A DNA stretch of 10,957 nucleotides from an uncultured Prevotellaceae bacterium (GCA_946055125.1 CAMGFF010000047.1:1-10957); one strand, 5' to 3'. Counted from the stretch's first letter, positions 1 to 7,482 are shown. Made by a program: numbers and translations. The notes: a model not told the origin generated them from the sequence alone.

Positions 1-1606
1 AGCCGGAGAAAGTATTGAGATATACCTTACCATACAATTCGCCGTCGGTCATATTCACTGCGTAGGCATAGTCTTCACCCGATATTGTGGAGGTCCATAT
101 CCAGTGATTGCGCTCAATGGGGTCGTAGAATGTGACGGCAATCTTCTCAAAGCACTTGTTCAGATTGCTGCGCGGTGTGCCCATGTTGTCGTACCAATAG
201 AACAGGTCGGGGAAGGTCCACTGGAAATGGTCGGGCGATGAAGTGTCGTCGTTGAACCCGCCAATGTAGCGAGCCACGTCGAGCCACTGTGCGAGAGTGG
301 GCAGATACCAGCCTGTGGTGAGGCTGGCGAGCTGGCTGTAGTTGCTCTTGTCCTTGCCATGATTCACTGCTGCAATGAAAGCCTCATATTCTCCTGTGGC
401 AAATGCTGCGGGGCGCTTGTTGCGAATGAGGTTGGTGTTGCGCAGTCCGCTCACCTCCTCATCGGCAAGCACCACGCTCTCTGCTCCGGTTTCGCCACAC
501 ACGAGCTTGAAGCCGATGGCTGTTTCGTCGCGCTTGGTGTTGCTCCACGTGAGCATGTTGTTGGCTCCATACTTGGCATCAAACACCGACAGCACCGTGG
601 CGTGTGCCACTCCGCCAAGGGCCGCCTTCTCGTCGGCGCCTATACGGTCAGGGTTGATGTTGCACACTATTCCCACCACATCGGCATTGTGCACATCCTC
701 CACCGGAGCGTCCTTAGAGAGCAGAGAGCCATCGGAGAGGAAGAAGTCGCCGAGCTGCAAGTGGTGCTTTATCTCGCCCTTGCCGAGCTTGCGGTCGATG
801 TTATATACATTCACCGTGCCCTCTTTCACACTTGGAGTGAAGCTCCACTCGCGCTGTGTGGGCGCCTCGCCATAGCTGCCCGAGATGGCTGCTGGGGCGG
901 CTGCGGGATTGAGGATATAGGCATAGGTAGCATCGGCTTTTTTCTCCAGCGGCTGTGCGCCCTTGAACTCCACGTTCTTGGCCGACATCATCACATAGTC
1001 GGGGATTGCGGGCTCGTTGGTGAACACATAGCGCGTGGTGGGGAACTGCACGATGGCGAGCGCCATGCGGTGATTGAGCACGAAGTGGAGCGAGCCATCG
1101 GCGGCAGTTGTGGCCGAGGCCGTCATGAGGTCGCTGGCTGTGTAGCTCTCGTAGCTGCTCTGGTCGGCTGCCACGGGCCAGGCTGCTGCCACTGCGGCAA
1201 AGAACTGACGGGCATCGGCTGCCGTGGCATCGATGGCTGCCGGGAGGGTTTCCACATAGGGATAATAGGCAAAATAGGTGGCCTGGGTGTCGCCGGGGAA
1301 GGTGCCGGTGGGCTGCCATGTGACTTTGCCATCGGCACCAGCCACGGCCTGGAGGCAAGCGTTCTCGGCAAGGATTTGGCCATTCTTCACTGCAAAAACG
1401 CCCACGCGGTCGCCTGCGGTGAACACGGTGGTGTAGCCCGACTCCTCGGCGCGTGAGCCGGTGAATCCGGCATCTTCAATGGCGATGCTCAGTGGTGCGG
1501 TGGCTCCGGGGCGACTCTCAATGATGTCATCGCCCGAGCACGATGTGGTGGCTGCGGCAAGTGCGAGCCACGATATTGCTATGATATTTCTTATATTCTT
1601 TTTCAT
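1..1606 (-). CDS. Fimbrillin-like surface lipoprotein, C-terminus cut by window edge
   Basis: The ORF opens with ATG at 1606 and stays open to the window edge, giving 535 visible residues without a stop. The N-terminus is a lipoprotein signal: MKKN, a hydrophobic stretch, then TTSC with the lipid-attachment Cys at residue 23. SGDD follows it, resembling the acidic export signal that sends Bacteroidetes lipoproteins to the cell surface. Residues about 36-270 look like a fimbrillin/Mfa-like domain: FTAGDRVGVFA near 62-72, YFAYYPY near 111-117, and LHFVLNHRMALAIVQF near 173-188. Residues about 284 to the edge form a second domain with GDFFLSDGS, VVGIV, a TTGWYLPT motif near 430 and WIWTSTISG near 502, reminiscent of the DUF1566/Lcl_C type; the same domain ends the neighbouring 689-aa protein. 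It is third in the operon, 25 bp after its neighbour. A structural or anchor role in a surface fibre or adhesin is inferred. Ligand unknown. Confidence 0.8.
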   Translation of the reverse strand, partial: MKKNIRNIIAISWLALAAATTSCSGDDIIESRPGATAPLSIAIEDAGFTGSRAEESGYTTVFTAGDRVGVFAVKNGQILAENACLQAVAGADGKVTWQPTGTFPGDTQATYFAYYPYVETLPAAIDATAADARQFFAAVAAAWPVAADQSSYESYTASDLMTASATTAADGSLHFVLNHRMALAIVQFPTTRYVFTNEPAIPDYVMMSAKNVEFKGAQPLEKKADATYAYILNPAAAPAAISGSYGEAPTQREWSFTPSVKEGTVNVYNIDRKLGKGEIKHHLQLGDFFLSDGSLLSKDAPVEDVHNADVVGIVCNINPDRIGADEKAALGGVAHATVLSVFDAKYGANNMLTWSNTKRDETAIGFKLVCGETGAESVVLADEEVSGLRNTNLIRNKRPAAFATGEYEAFIAAVNHGKDKSNYSQLASLTTGWYLPTLAQWLDVARYIGGFNDDTSSPDHFQWTFPDLFYWYDNMGTPRSNLNKCFEKIAVTFYDPIERNHWIWTSTISGEDYAYAVNMTDGELYGKVYLNTFSG

Positions 1607-1612
1607 CGCGTA

Positions 1613-1623
1613 GTGTGTGTGTG
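1613..1623. repeat. Short GT/CA dinucleotide run before the lipoprotein start
   Basis: The plus strand reads GTGTGTGTGTG, so the mRNA has a CA run ending 6 nt before the ATG at 1606. It fills part of the 25-bp spacer between the 689-aa gene and the lipoprotein gene, where ribosome binding would occur. With five units it may be chance, and no function is shown. Confidence 0.5.
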
Positions 1624-1631
1624 GTTTTTAA

Positions 1632-3701
1632 TTAGAATGCAAGCACGAAGCGCACGGGCTGAATGTTGGTCTTATATAACGGCTCACAGCTCACATACTT
1701 GTCGAGAATAGGCATGCAATAGTAGCAATTGGTCTGCGGGAAGATGCAGGTCATGTAATTCACGTCGCCACTTGCGGGGAAGTCGGCTTTCTCATTGTCT
1801 TTCAGAGTGCTGAGGGTTACGTTGAGCAGCGGAATGAGATTCTCGGGGTATTTCTCGAAGAATGAGAGATACTTGTCGCGCTGCCAGTTGAAACGTGTGG
1901 TGGTCACGGGATAGTACCACTCGGGATTCTCGGTGAAGTCGAGTCCGCTGAAGTTGCGTATTATGTCGAACATCTGCGCCGGTGTGGGCACATACCAGCC
2001 GGTTGTCTTTGCGTCCTTCGCCGGGCCGCCCATGTAGTTATCCACAGCACCCGAGAGGAGGTAGTTGAACACGGGATAAGTGCCGATGGCGATGCCCGAA
2101 TATCGGTTGGCCACCATTTTCTCATATACCTCATATCCGCTCACCAGTGCATTGAGAGTGGGATAGAGATCCTCGGGGGTAGCACCCTCTACCACGCCAA
2201 GACCTATCTCGGTTTCATCATACTGGCCATTGTCCCAGCTTGCGAGTATCCACTGCGATGCCATCACCATGCCGTGAGGCTTGCTCACGCCCTTGGCCTT
2301 GAGGGCTGCCTTCTCGGCCTCGCCCATGCGCTCGGGGTCGGTGGTATAGACGATGCCTATCACCTTGCGCGCGGCACCGGTCACGGGGTTCACATAGGTA
2401 GGGGCGGGCTTGGGCGACTTCCACAGCACCTTGCCATTGCCGGTGCGGTCGAAGCCCTCAAAGCCTCCGTCGCTCCACGAGCCGTCGGAGTAGTAGTAGT
2501 CGCCTATCTTCACCTCGCCATAGTCAATCTCGGGGGTGGTCGATTCCACATCCACTATCTCGCCTATGGTCCAGGTGGCGCTGGGTGTGCCGGTGCGGGG
2601 CTGGAACGAGGCTATAAGTGTGCCATCGCATGCTATCTCGTAGCTGGTGCCGGGAGTGAGTCCGGCAGTGGAAATAACGAGGTGCGAATCGGCGCTGAAG
2701 TCGTGTGCAGCCTTGAAGCTGAGCACTTCATTACCTGCCGCATCATATACTCTAAGAGTGCTGCCGGCTGCTACTTCAGGAATGGTGCAGCTCACATAGT
2801 TCTGGTTGGAGCTGCGCTCCGATGGCTCGGTCACCATGCCGGCAAGTGCTGCCACAGTGCCACCATCGATGTGGAACAGCTCACCGCTATTGATGCTGCT
2901 GCCCACCACGTCGGCGCCCTGTGCCACGAGGCGACCTCCACGCACTGCCACGATTCCGGCGGTGCTGAGAGCATTGCCATAGCTCGACGTGCAATTAAGC
3001 TCGCCGCCGGCAAGGGTTATGGAGTTGGCTGCAAGAATGCCACAGCTCTGCGAGGCATTCACATTGAGGATTCCGCTGCCGGCAATGGTGAGCGAGCCGC
3101 CCACCTCCACGCAGCCTTTCTCGTTGAATCCCGCTACGGCAGCAAAGGCTGCCTGCTCGCTGAGGCTCGACGTGGTGCCCTCGCCAAGCACGAGTGTGGT
3201 GGCGGCGGTGGTGTTCACGCTGAGGGCCGCACCACCGGCTGTGGCGAGTGTAACGCCATTAAGAGCCACGGTGACTTCGGCGTCGCTGTTGATTGTGAGC
3301 GAGCCTTCGGCAGCGTTGCCACTGAGGCTATATGTTACGGGCACGGTGGCAGTGGAGGTGACGGTGACTGCCGCTCCCTGCTTCTCCACCTGCACGCCCT
3401 CGAATGCAAAGGGGTTCTTCACCGTTGCATCGCTGCCATCGAAAGCTATCTCCACTGCTGTGGCTGCCTCACCGTGGGTGAGGCGCGACACTTCGGCGCG
3501 TGGAATTGCTGTGGTGCTTCCATCCTTGCCCACTACAATGATATTGCTGCGCGTGGCATCGACGGTGATGCTGTCGGCATTCTCAATGTTCATTCCCAGG
3601 CTGATGCCATCGGTGCGGTGCAGCCACAGGGTCTCGGCTGCCCACGCCATCGACACGGCTGCTATCGCTGCCAGTGCCGCAATTGTGAGTCCCTTTCTCA
3701 T
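1632..3701 (-). CDS. Secreted protein with carbohydrate-binding beta-helix-like domain
   Basis: Encodes 689 aa. Residues 1-21 are a Sec signal peptide (MRKGLT, an Ala-rich core, cleavage near AWA); no lipobox Cys follows. Residues about 23-76 are a small module (ETLWLHRTDG, then ADSITV) also found in the upstream 147-aa protein. Residues about 122-290 are repetitive and rich in Gly, Ala, Thr and Val, with turns such as YSLSGN, GSLTINS, VALNGV, SLTIAGSGILNV, SITLAGGELN and VAVRGGRLVA. This is the pattern of the Cthe_2159-like carbohydrate-binding right-handed beta-helix family (PF14262-like, from memory). A linker with beta-sandwich character follows (about 300-395). Residues about 398-689 form the domain shared with the downstream lipoprotein (GDYYYSDGS, VIGIV, TTGWYVPT, ending VRFVLAF), with four clustered Cys at 652, 659, 662 and 672. 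The start overlaps the previous stop as ATGA, suggesting translational coupling. A glycan-binding surface or secreted role is inferred. Confidence 0.8.
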   Translation of the reverse strand: MRKGLTIAALAAIAAVSMAWAAETLWLHRTDGISLGMNIENADSITVDATRSNIIVVGKDGSTTAIPRAEVSRLTHGEAATAVEIAFDGSDATVKNPFAFEGVQVEKQGAAVTVTSTATVPVTYSLSGNAAEGSLTINSDAEVTVALNGVTLATAGGAALSVNTTAATTLVLGEGTTSSLSEQAAFAAVAGFNEKGCVEVGGSLTIAGSGILNVNASQSCGILAANSITLAGGELNCTSSYGNALSTAGIVAVRGGRLVAQGADVVGSSINSGELFHIDGGTVAALAGMVTEPSERSSNQNYVSCTIPEVAAGSTLRVYDAAGNEVLSFKAAHDFSADSHLVISTAGLTPGTSYEIACDGTLIASFQPRTGTPSATWTIGEIVDVESTTPEIDYGEVKIGDYYYSDGSWSDGGFEGFDRTGNGKVLWKSPKPAPTYVNPVTGAARKVIGIVYTTDPERMGEAEKAALKAKGVSKPHGMVMASQWILASWDNGQYDETEIGLGVVEGATPEDLYPTLNALVSGYEVYEKMVANRYSGIAIGTYPVFNYLLSGAVDNYMGGPAKDAKTTGWYVPTPAQMFDIIRNFSGLDFTENPEWYYPVTTTRFNWQRDKYLSFFEKYPENLIPLLNVTLSTLKDNEKADFPASGDVNYMTCIFPQTNCYYCMPILDKYVSCEPLYKTNIQPVRFVLAF

Positions 3702-4141
3702 TTCTTCACGAATTTAACTGCCACACGGCCGCCCTTCACGAGGTAGAGGCCTGACGGCAATGTTTGTAAATCGGCTTCGCTGCCACGGGCGGTGAGCACC
3801 GTGCGGCCGTCGGTTGCCACTACGCTCACCTCGGCTGCCCCGGCAATAGTCACGCGGTTGCCCTCAATGCTATAGCCCGCATCGCCCTTGAGTGCCTCCA
3901 CACCGCCGGTGTGGTTCTGGTCGAAACGCAGCGAGCAGAAAGTGGAATAGTCGAAGGATTGTGTGCCCTGTGTGGTGGTCACTGCCACGCCTTCATCGAG
4001 AAATTGTATCTCCGTGACTTCGGAGAGTGCAATTGCAGTGTCGCCACTCACCTGACGCACATAGAGGGTATCGAATGCCGATGCCGTGGTTGCTGTGAGC
4101 GTGAGTGCTGCAACACCAATTGTCTTAACGATTGATTTCAT
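3698..4141 (-). CDS. Small secreted protein with T9SS-like C-terminal sorting domain
   Basis: Encodes 147 aa. Residues 1-22 form a signal peptide (MKSIVKTIG, a hydrophobic core, TTASA before the mature FDTLY). Residues about 23-75 are a short module (DTLYVRQVSGD, EVTEIQF, then SLRF) common at the start of Bacteroidales secreted proteins and related to residues 23-76 of the next gene product. The last 60 or so residues resemble a type A T9SS C-terminal domain: VSVVATDGRTVL, a Leu-rich spacer, then SGLYLVKGG and the terminal VKFVKK. Nothing else fits between the two parts, so no enzymatic domain is present. It is the first gene of the three-gene operon, with its promoter about 180 bp upstream, and its stop overlaps the next start. 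It could be a secreted accessory or a minimal sorting-domain protein; whether this species has a working T9SS cannot be seen here. Confidence 0.7.
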   Translation of the reverse strand: MKSIVKTIGVAALTLTATTASAFDTLYVRQVSGDTAIALSEVTEIQFLDEGVAVTTTQGTQSFDYSTFCSLRFDQNHTGGVEALKGDAGYSIEGNRVTIAGAAEVSVVATDGRTVLTARGSEADLQTLPSGLYLVKGGRVAVKFVKK

Positions 4142-4242
4142 CTGTAATAGTTTGATTATAACTCTATTAGTTTTTATTGTTTTTTCAGTTCTTGCTATTG
4201 ATGGTTTGATTCATTTTTTGCATAAGCCTGATTACACACCAC

Positions 4243-4305
4243 CCGGCTCTTTGCCACGTGATTATAATGCCGGCTACTCCCCATTAATATCATTTTGAGC
4301 CGGCA
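4243..4305 (-). promoter_or_regulatory. Leader with repeated GCCGG elements and inverted repeat
   Basis: Within the predicted 5' leader of the surface operon, TGCCGGCT (4268-4275) and AGCCGGCA (4298-4305) form a perfect 8-bp inverted repeat with a 22-nt loop. The two GCCGGC palindromes sit exactly 30 bp apart, about three helical turns. A third partial copy, CCGGCT, lies at 4243-4248. In the RNA the first arm could pair with either later copy, so two structures exclude each other. They could equally be paired protein-binding sites on DNA. The surroundings are AT-rich, which makes these GC-rich blocks stand out. Regulatory function is inferred only. Confidence 0.4.
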
Positions 4306-4321
4306 CTACTTGTTTTCACAG

Positions 4322-4354
4322 CAAATTTACAGAAATTCTCGATATTTTGCAAAA
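4322..4354 (-). promoter_or_regulatory. Bacteroidetes-type promoter for the three-gene surface operon
   Basis: Read on the minus strand, TAAATTTG (4329-4322) matches the Bacteroidetes -7 consensus TAnnTTTG exactly. TTTTG (4354-4350) lies 20 bp upstream as the -33 element, which is the usual spacing. The predicted transcript starts near 4317, leaving a leader of about 175 nt before the ATG at 4141. The promoter lies just past the nuo terminator, so the surface operon appears to be a separate transcription unit. The call rests on consensus matching only. Confidence 0.55.
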
Positions 4355-4372
4355 ATTGTAGCCAAAATTTAG

Positions 4373-4419
4373 AAAAGTGGAGCAAACAACCCTAAAATTG
4401 GGTCATTTGCTCCACTTTT
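4373..4419 (-). terminator. Intrinsic terminator at the end of the nuo operon
   Basis: AAAAGTGGAGCAAA (4373-4386) and TTTGCTCCACTTTT (4406-4419) are perfect 14-bp inverted repeats. An inner stem, ACCC (4389-4392) with GGGT (4400-4403), extends the hairpin after a 2x2 internal loop and closes on a 7-nt loop. On the minus-strand RNA the hairpin is followed by U-rich sequence. It starts 46 bp after the nuoN stop. The A/T-flanked symmetric arms would also allow termination of plus-strand transcripts, though I see no plus-strand gene that needs it. Confidence 0.85.
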
Positions 4420-4465
4420 GTGCATATTTATGCAGCACAACCGAAAGTGGCGGCTGCTCTGCTTA

Positions 4466-5932
4466 TTACTTCAGGAGGCCGAAGATGAGGTTGTCGGCAT
4501 TTGCTGCCTCAACAAGGAAGGTGTAGATGCAGCTGGCGATGCCTATGAGGATTATGCCCAGCGTGCACGCAGTCATTGCTATGCGCTCGCTGCATGCCGA
4601 CTTGAAGGTGGGGATAATGCAATCGTCCTGACGAATGAACATTGCCTTCACCACAAGCAGGTAGTAGTAGAGCGACACGATAGTGTTGATCAACGCGATG
4701 AGCACAAGCACATAGATTGCCACCGAACCGGTCTCAAGAGCGCCAACGAAGATGAAGAACTTGCTGAAGAAGCCCGCAAACGGCGGTATGCCGGCAAGCG
4801 AGAACATGGCAAGCATCATGGTGAACGCAAGGCGTGGGTTGGTCTTGTAGAGGCCGTTGTAGTCGTCGATCGAAACCTTGCCCGAGTAGTTCTCGATGGC
4901 CGATACCACACCAAAGGCGGCAAGGTTGCTCACGATATACACAAGCACATAGAACATGAGCGATGCCAAGCCAAGCTCATTGGCCGCCACAACGCCGAGC
5001 ATGATGTAGCCGGCCTGCGAAATCGACGAGAAGGCAAGGAAGCGCTTGATGTTGCGCTGGCGTATGGCGAAAAGGTTGCCAAGGGTGATGGTGAGCACGA
5101 TGAGCGCATAGAGCATCCACTCCCACGCTGCCGAATAAACCGAGCCAAACACCTGCACCAAGATGATGAGGAAGGCATAGGCGGCCGCTCCCTTCGAGAT
5201 TACCGAGAGGTAGCTGGTCACGGCTGTGGGCGCACCCTGATACACATCGGCGGTCCAAAGGTGGAACGGCACAAGCGACAGTTTGAAGCCCACTCCGGCA
5301 ATCACAAAGGCAAGTGCGGTGATGAGAAGCACCGAGTTGCCCCCGGCAAGCACACGGGCGGCGATGTCGCCAAAATACATCGACCCTGTGAGCCCGTAGA
5401 CAAACGACAGACCGAGCATGAAGATTGCCGATGAGAAGATAGCAGTGAACATATACTTGGCTGCTGCCTCGTGGCTCTCATAGCGGTTCTTGTTGAACGC
5501 CACAAGCGCGGCAAGCGGAAGCGACGCTGTCTCAAGTCCTATCACAAAGAGCAGGAAGTGACGGGCCGAAATCATGAGGTACATACCAAACAGCGTGGTG
5601 AGAAGCAACTCATAGTATTCGCCCCGGCGCACGGCCTGGAACTCGCTGTTCGACCACTTAATCGACTGCACCAGCACAATGAGCATACCAATATTGAGAA
5701 TGGCCTTCATAACGAAAGTCGTTGCCGATGTTTCAAACATGCCACTGAAGGCGGTGCCACGGGCGAGCAGGAAATAGTTGGCAAGCGTGAACGCGCCAAA
5801 GAGCACACTCGTGAACACGGGAAGTGCGCCAAGGCTCTTTTTCGGCATAAAGGTGTCGAAAAGGAACACTAACAAGAACACGACGAGCAGTCCAAGCTCT
5901 TGTGGCATCATTAAAAATTGAGAATAATCCAT
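4466..5932 (-). CDS. nuoN: NADH-quinone oxidoreductase subunit N (complex I proton pump)
   Basis: NuoN is one of three antiporter-like membrane subunits that translocate protons when complex I reduces quinone. From the ATG at 5932 the product is 488 aa (E. coli NuoN 485), hydrophobic throughout, with about 14 membrane helices. Key residues are present: Glu134 in GLETASLPL, Lys217 in GVGFKLSLVPFHLW, Lys247 in SVISKG and Lys391 in FFSKFFIF, matching E. coli E133, K217, K247 and K395. This register supports the ATG at 5932. An in-frame GTG at 5968 would add 12 polar residues (LKTEKRKNSRN region) and is less likely; the DNA before the chosen ATG is AT-rich, as is common in Bacteroidetes. nuoM ends 47 bp upstream. 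It is the last nuo gene, followed by a strong terminator. Confidence 0.95.
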   Translation of the reverse strand: MDYSQFLMMPQELGLLVVFLLVFLFDTFMPKKSLGALPVFTSVLFGAFTLANYFLLARGTAFSGMFETSATTFVMKAILNIGMLIVLVQSIKWSNSEFQAVRRGEYYELLLTTLFGMYLMISARHFLLFVIGLETASLPLAALVAFNKNRYESHEAAAKYMFTAIFSSAIFMLGLSFVYGLTGSMYFGDIAARVLAGGNSVLLITALAFVIAGVGFKLSLVPFHLWTADVYQGAPTAVTSYLSVISKGAAAYAFLIILVQVFGSVYSAAWEWMLYALIVLTITLGNLFAIRQRNIKRFLAFSSISQAGYIMLGVVAANELGLASLMFYVLVYIVSNLAAFGVVSAIENYSGKVSIDDYNGLYKTNPRLAFTMMLAMFSLAGIPPFAGFFSKFFIFVGALETGSVAIYVLVLIALINTIVSLYYYLLVVKAMFIRQDDCIIPTFKSACSERIAMTACTLGIILIGIASCIYTFLVEAANADNLIFGLLK

Positions 5933-5979
5933 ATTTCTACTGTTTTTTCTTTTTTCAGTTTTCAACACTTATGCGCCTA

Positions 5980-7482
5980 TCACGCAAACAATTTCATAAT
6001 CGGGTCGGCGGCCTCGGTGATGATGTTGCTGAAGAAATTCGGGAAGCAACCTATGGCTGCCACGGCGAGTATCAGCGTCACCACTGCGAAGCGCTCGTGC
6101 CACTCGGCATCGGTGAGGGTCTTGTGGTGCTCATCTTGCACGGCTCCAAAGAGGATCTTGCCCACCACGCGAAGAATGTAGACGGCGGTAATCACAATGG
6201 AGCAGCAAGCCATCACCGTGAACACGCGGTGGAACATGTCGGCGTGCTGGAACGAGCCCACGAAGATGGTCATCTCGGCCACGAAACCGCTAAGGCCGGG
6301 AAGTCCGAGCGATGCCATACCGGCTACCACATATCCCACTCCAAGGAATGGCATAATCTGCATGAGGCCTCCCATCTTGCGAATGTCGCGAGTGTGGGTG
6401 CGGCCGTAAATCATACCGATGAGCGCAAAGAAGAGGGCTGTCATCAAGCCGTGGGAGAGCATCTGGAGCACTGCACCGGTCATTGCGGTGGTGTTGAGCA
6501 TGAGGATTGCGAAGAGCACCATGCCGCAGTGGCTCACAGATGAGTAGGCGTTGATATACTTGAGGTCGGTCTGCACGCAAGCACTGAAGGCGCCATACAC
6601 CACGCTGATGCCGGTGAGCACAAGGAATATCCACGAAAGCTCCTGGGTGGCCCAGGGCATGAGGAAGATGGCAATGCGGAAGCAGCCATAGCCTCCCAGC
6701 TTCATGAGCACGCCGGCGTGGAGCATCGACACCGCAGTGGGGGCCGAGGCATGTCCATCGGGCGACCATGTGTGGAATGGGAACATCGCGCCAAGCACTC
6801 CGAAGCCCACAAAGGTCATCGGGAAGAGGTAATACTGCCACTCGTGCGGTATGGCGTTGTTCTCGGCTATCTCAAGTATGTTCATCGTGAGCTGTCCGCC
6901 CTCGGGCGCCGAGTGGAAGTAGATTCCTATGAGGCCAAGCATGAGGAATGCCGAGCCTCCCATGAGCATGAGGGTGAGCTTCATTGCCGAGTAGTTCTTG
7001 TTGCCGCTGCCCCACACACCGATTAGCAGGTACATTGGGATAAGAGCCACCTCATAGAACATGAACATAGTGAACATGTCGATTGAGATGAAGAAGCCAA
7101 ACACTCCCGTGGAGAGCAGGCAGAACCACATGAAATATTCTTTGGTGAGTGGCTTGAGATTCCACGACGCAAACACGCCGGCAAACACGATGAATGCCGA
7201 GAGAACTATCATAACCACCGAAATGCCGTCGACACCAAGCGCAAGGTTGATGTTGAGCGGAGCAAACCAAGTCCACGAGCCGGTGAAGAGCATGGGCGAC
7301 ACATCGCCTGCCGCTCTCAGCGACAAGAATTCAATCACAAGATATGCAGCAAGTGCCATCAGGGCTGTCGCACCTGTCACGGCCACGGCTCTCACTTGCT
7401 TCACGCTTTTGCTCAAAGCGAGGCCACCAAGCATGAGCAGTGGCACTATTACGAAGTAAATTAATATATTAGACCAAATCAT
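5980..7482 (-). CDS. nuoM: NADH-quinone oxidoreductase subunit M (complex I proton pump)
   Basis: NuoM is the central antiporter-like subunit of the complex I membrane arm. The product is 500 aa (E. coli 509) with about 14 predicted membrane helices. Glu144 in MFYEVALIP, Lys261 in HAGVLMKLGGYG and Glu403 in FVAEMTIF correspond to E. coli E144, K265 and E407. The TM7 lysine of E. coli (K234, in AVKMPVVPLHGW) is replaced by Leu230 in the aligned FGVLGAMFPFHTW; His237 in FPFHTW is kept. The conserved HTRD and SPDGHASAPTAVS segments are present. It starts with ATG 38 bp after nuoL and ends 47 bp before nuoN. The family assignment is secure. Whether the Leu alters pumping or is normal for this clade cannot be settled from one sequence. 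Confidence 0.95.
   Translation of the reverse strand: MIWSNILIYFVIVPLLMLGGLALSKSVKQVRAVAVTGATALMALAAYLVIEFLSLRAAGDVSPMLFTGSWTWFAPLNINLALGVDGISVVMIVLSAFIVFAGVFASWNLKPLTKEYFMWFCLLSTGVFGFFISIDMFTMFMFYEVALIPMYLLIGVWGSGNKNYSAMKLTLMLMGGSAFLMLGLIGIYFHSAPEGGQLTMNILEIAENNAIPHEWQYYLFPMTFVGFGVLGAMFPFHTWSPDGHASAPTAVSMLHAGVLMKLGGYGCFRIAIFLMPWATQELSWIFLVLTGISVVYGAFSACVQTDLKYINAYSSVSHCGMVLFAILMLNTTAMTGAVLQMLSHGLMTALFFALIGMIYGRTHTRDIRKMGGLMQIMPFLGVGYVVAGMASLGLPGLSGFVAEMTIFVGSFQHADMFHRVFTVMACCSIVITAVYILRVVGKILFGAVQDEHHKTLTDAEWHERFAVVTLILAVAAIGCFPNFFSNIITEAADPIMKLFA

Noticed and set aside
359..1456. 365-codon plus-strand open frame opposite the lipoprotein gene
   Set aside because: The minus-strand frame runs unbroken from 1606 to the edge with a lipobox and a fimbrillin-like domain; the plus-strand translation shows only low-complexity Gly/His/Cys composition.
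2274..3746. 490-codon open frame on the plus strand opposite the 689-aa gene
   Set aside because: It is antisense to a gene with a clear signal peptide and recognisable domains. The translation is Cys/His/Gly-rich with no domain pattern, as expected from reverse reading of GC-rich codons.
4230..4290. Possible yybP-ykoY manganese riboswitch based on GGGGAGTAGCC
   Set aside because: Only the short 5' motif matches from memory; the remaining conserved segments and closing P1 stem are not apparent, and the downstream genes are not metal exporters. Kept only as a search suggestion.
4418..5434. 338-codon plus-strand open frame opposite nuoN
   Set aside because: It is antisense to a securely identified nuoN, and its product is rich in His, Glu, Lys and Arg without recognisable motifs.
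5933..5968. Upstream GTG start for nuoN giving a 500-aa product
   Set aside because: It adds 12 polar residues not expected at a NuoN N-terminus. The ATG at 5932 puts Lys217 and Lys247 at exactly the E. coli positions.
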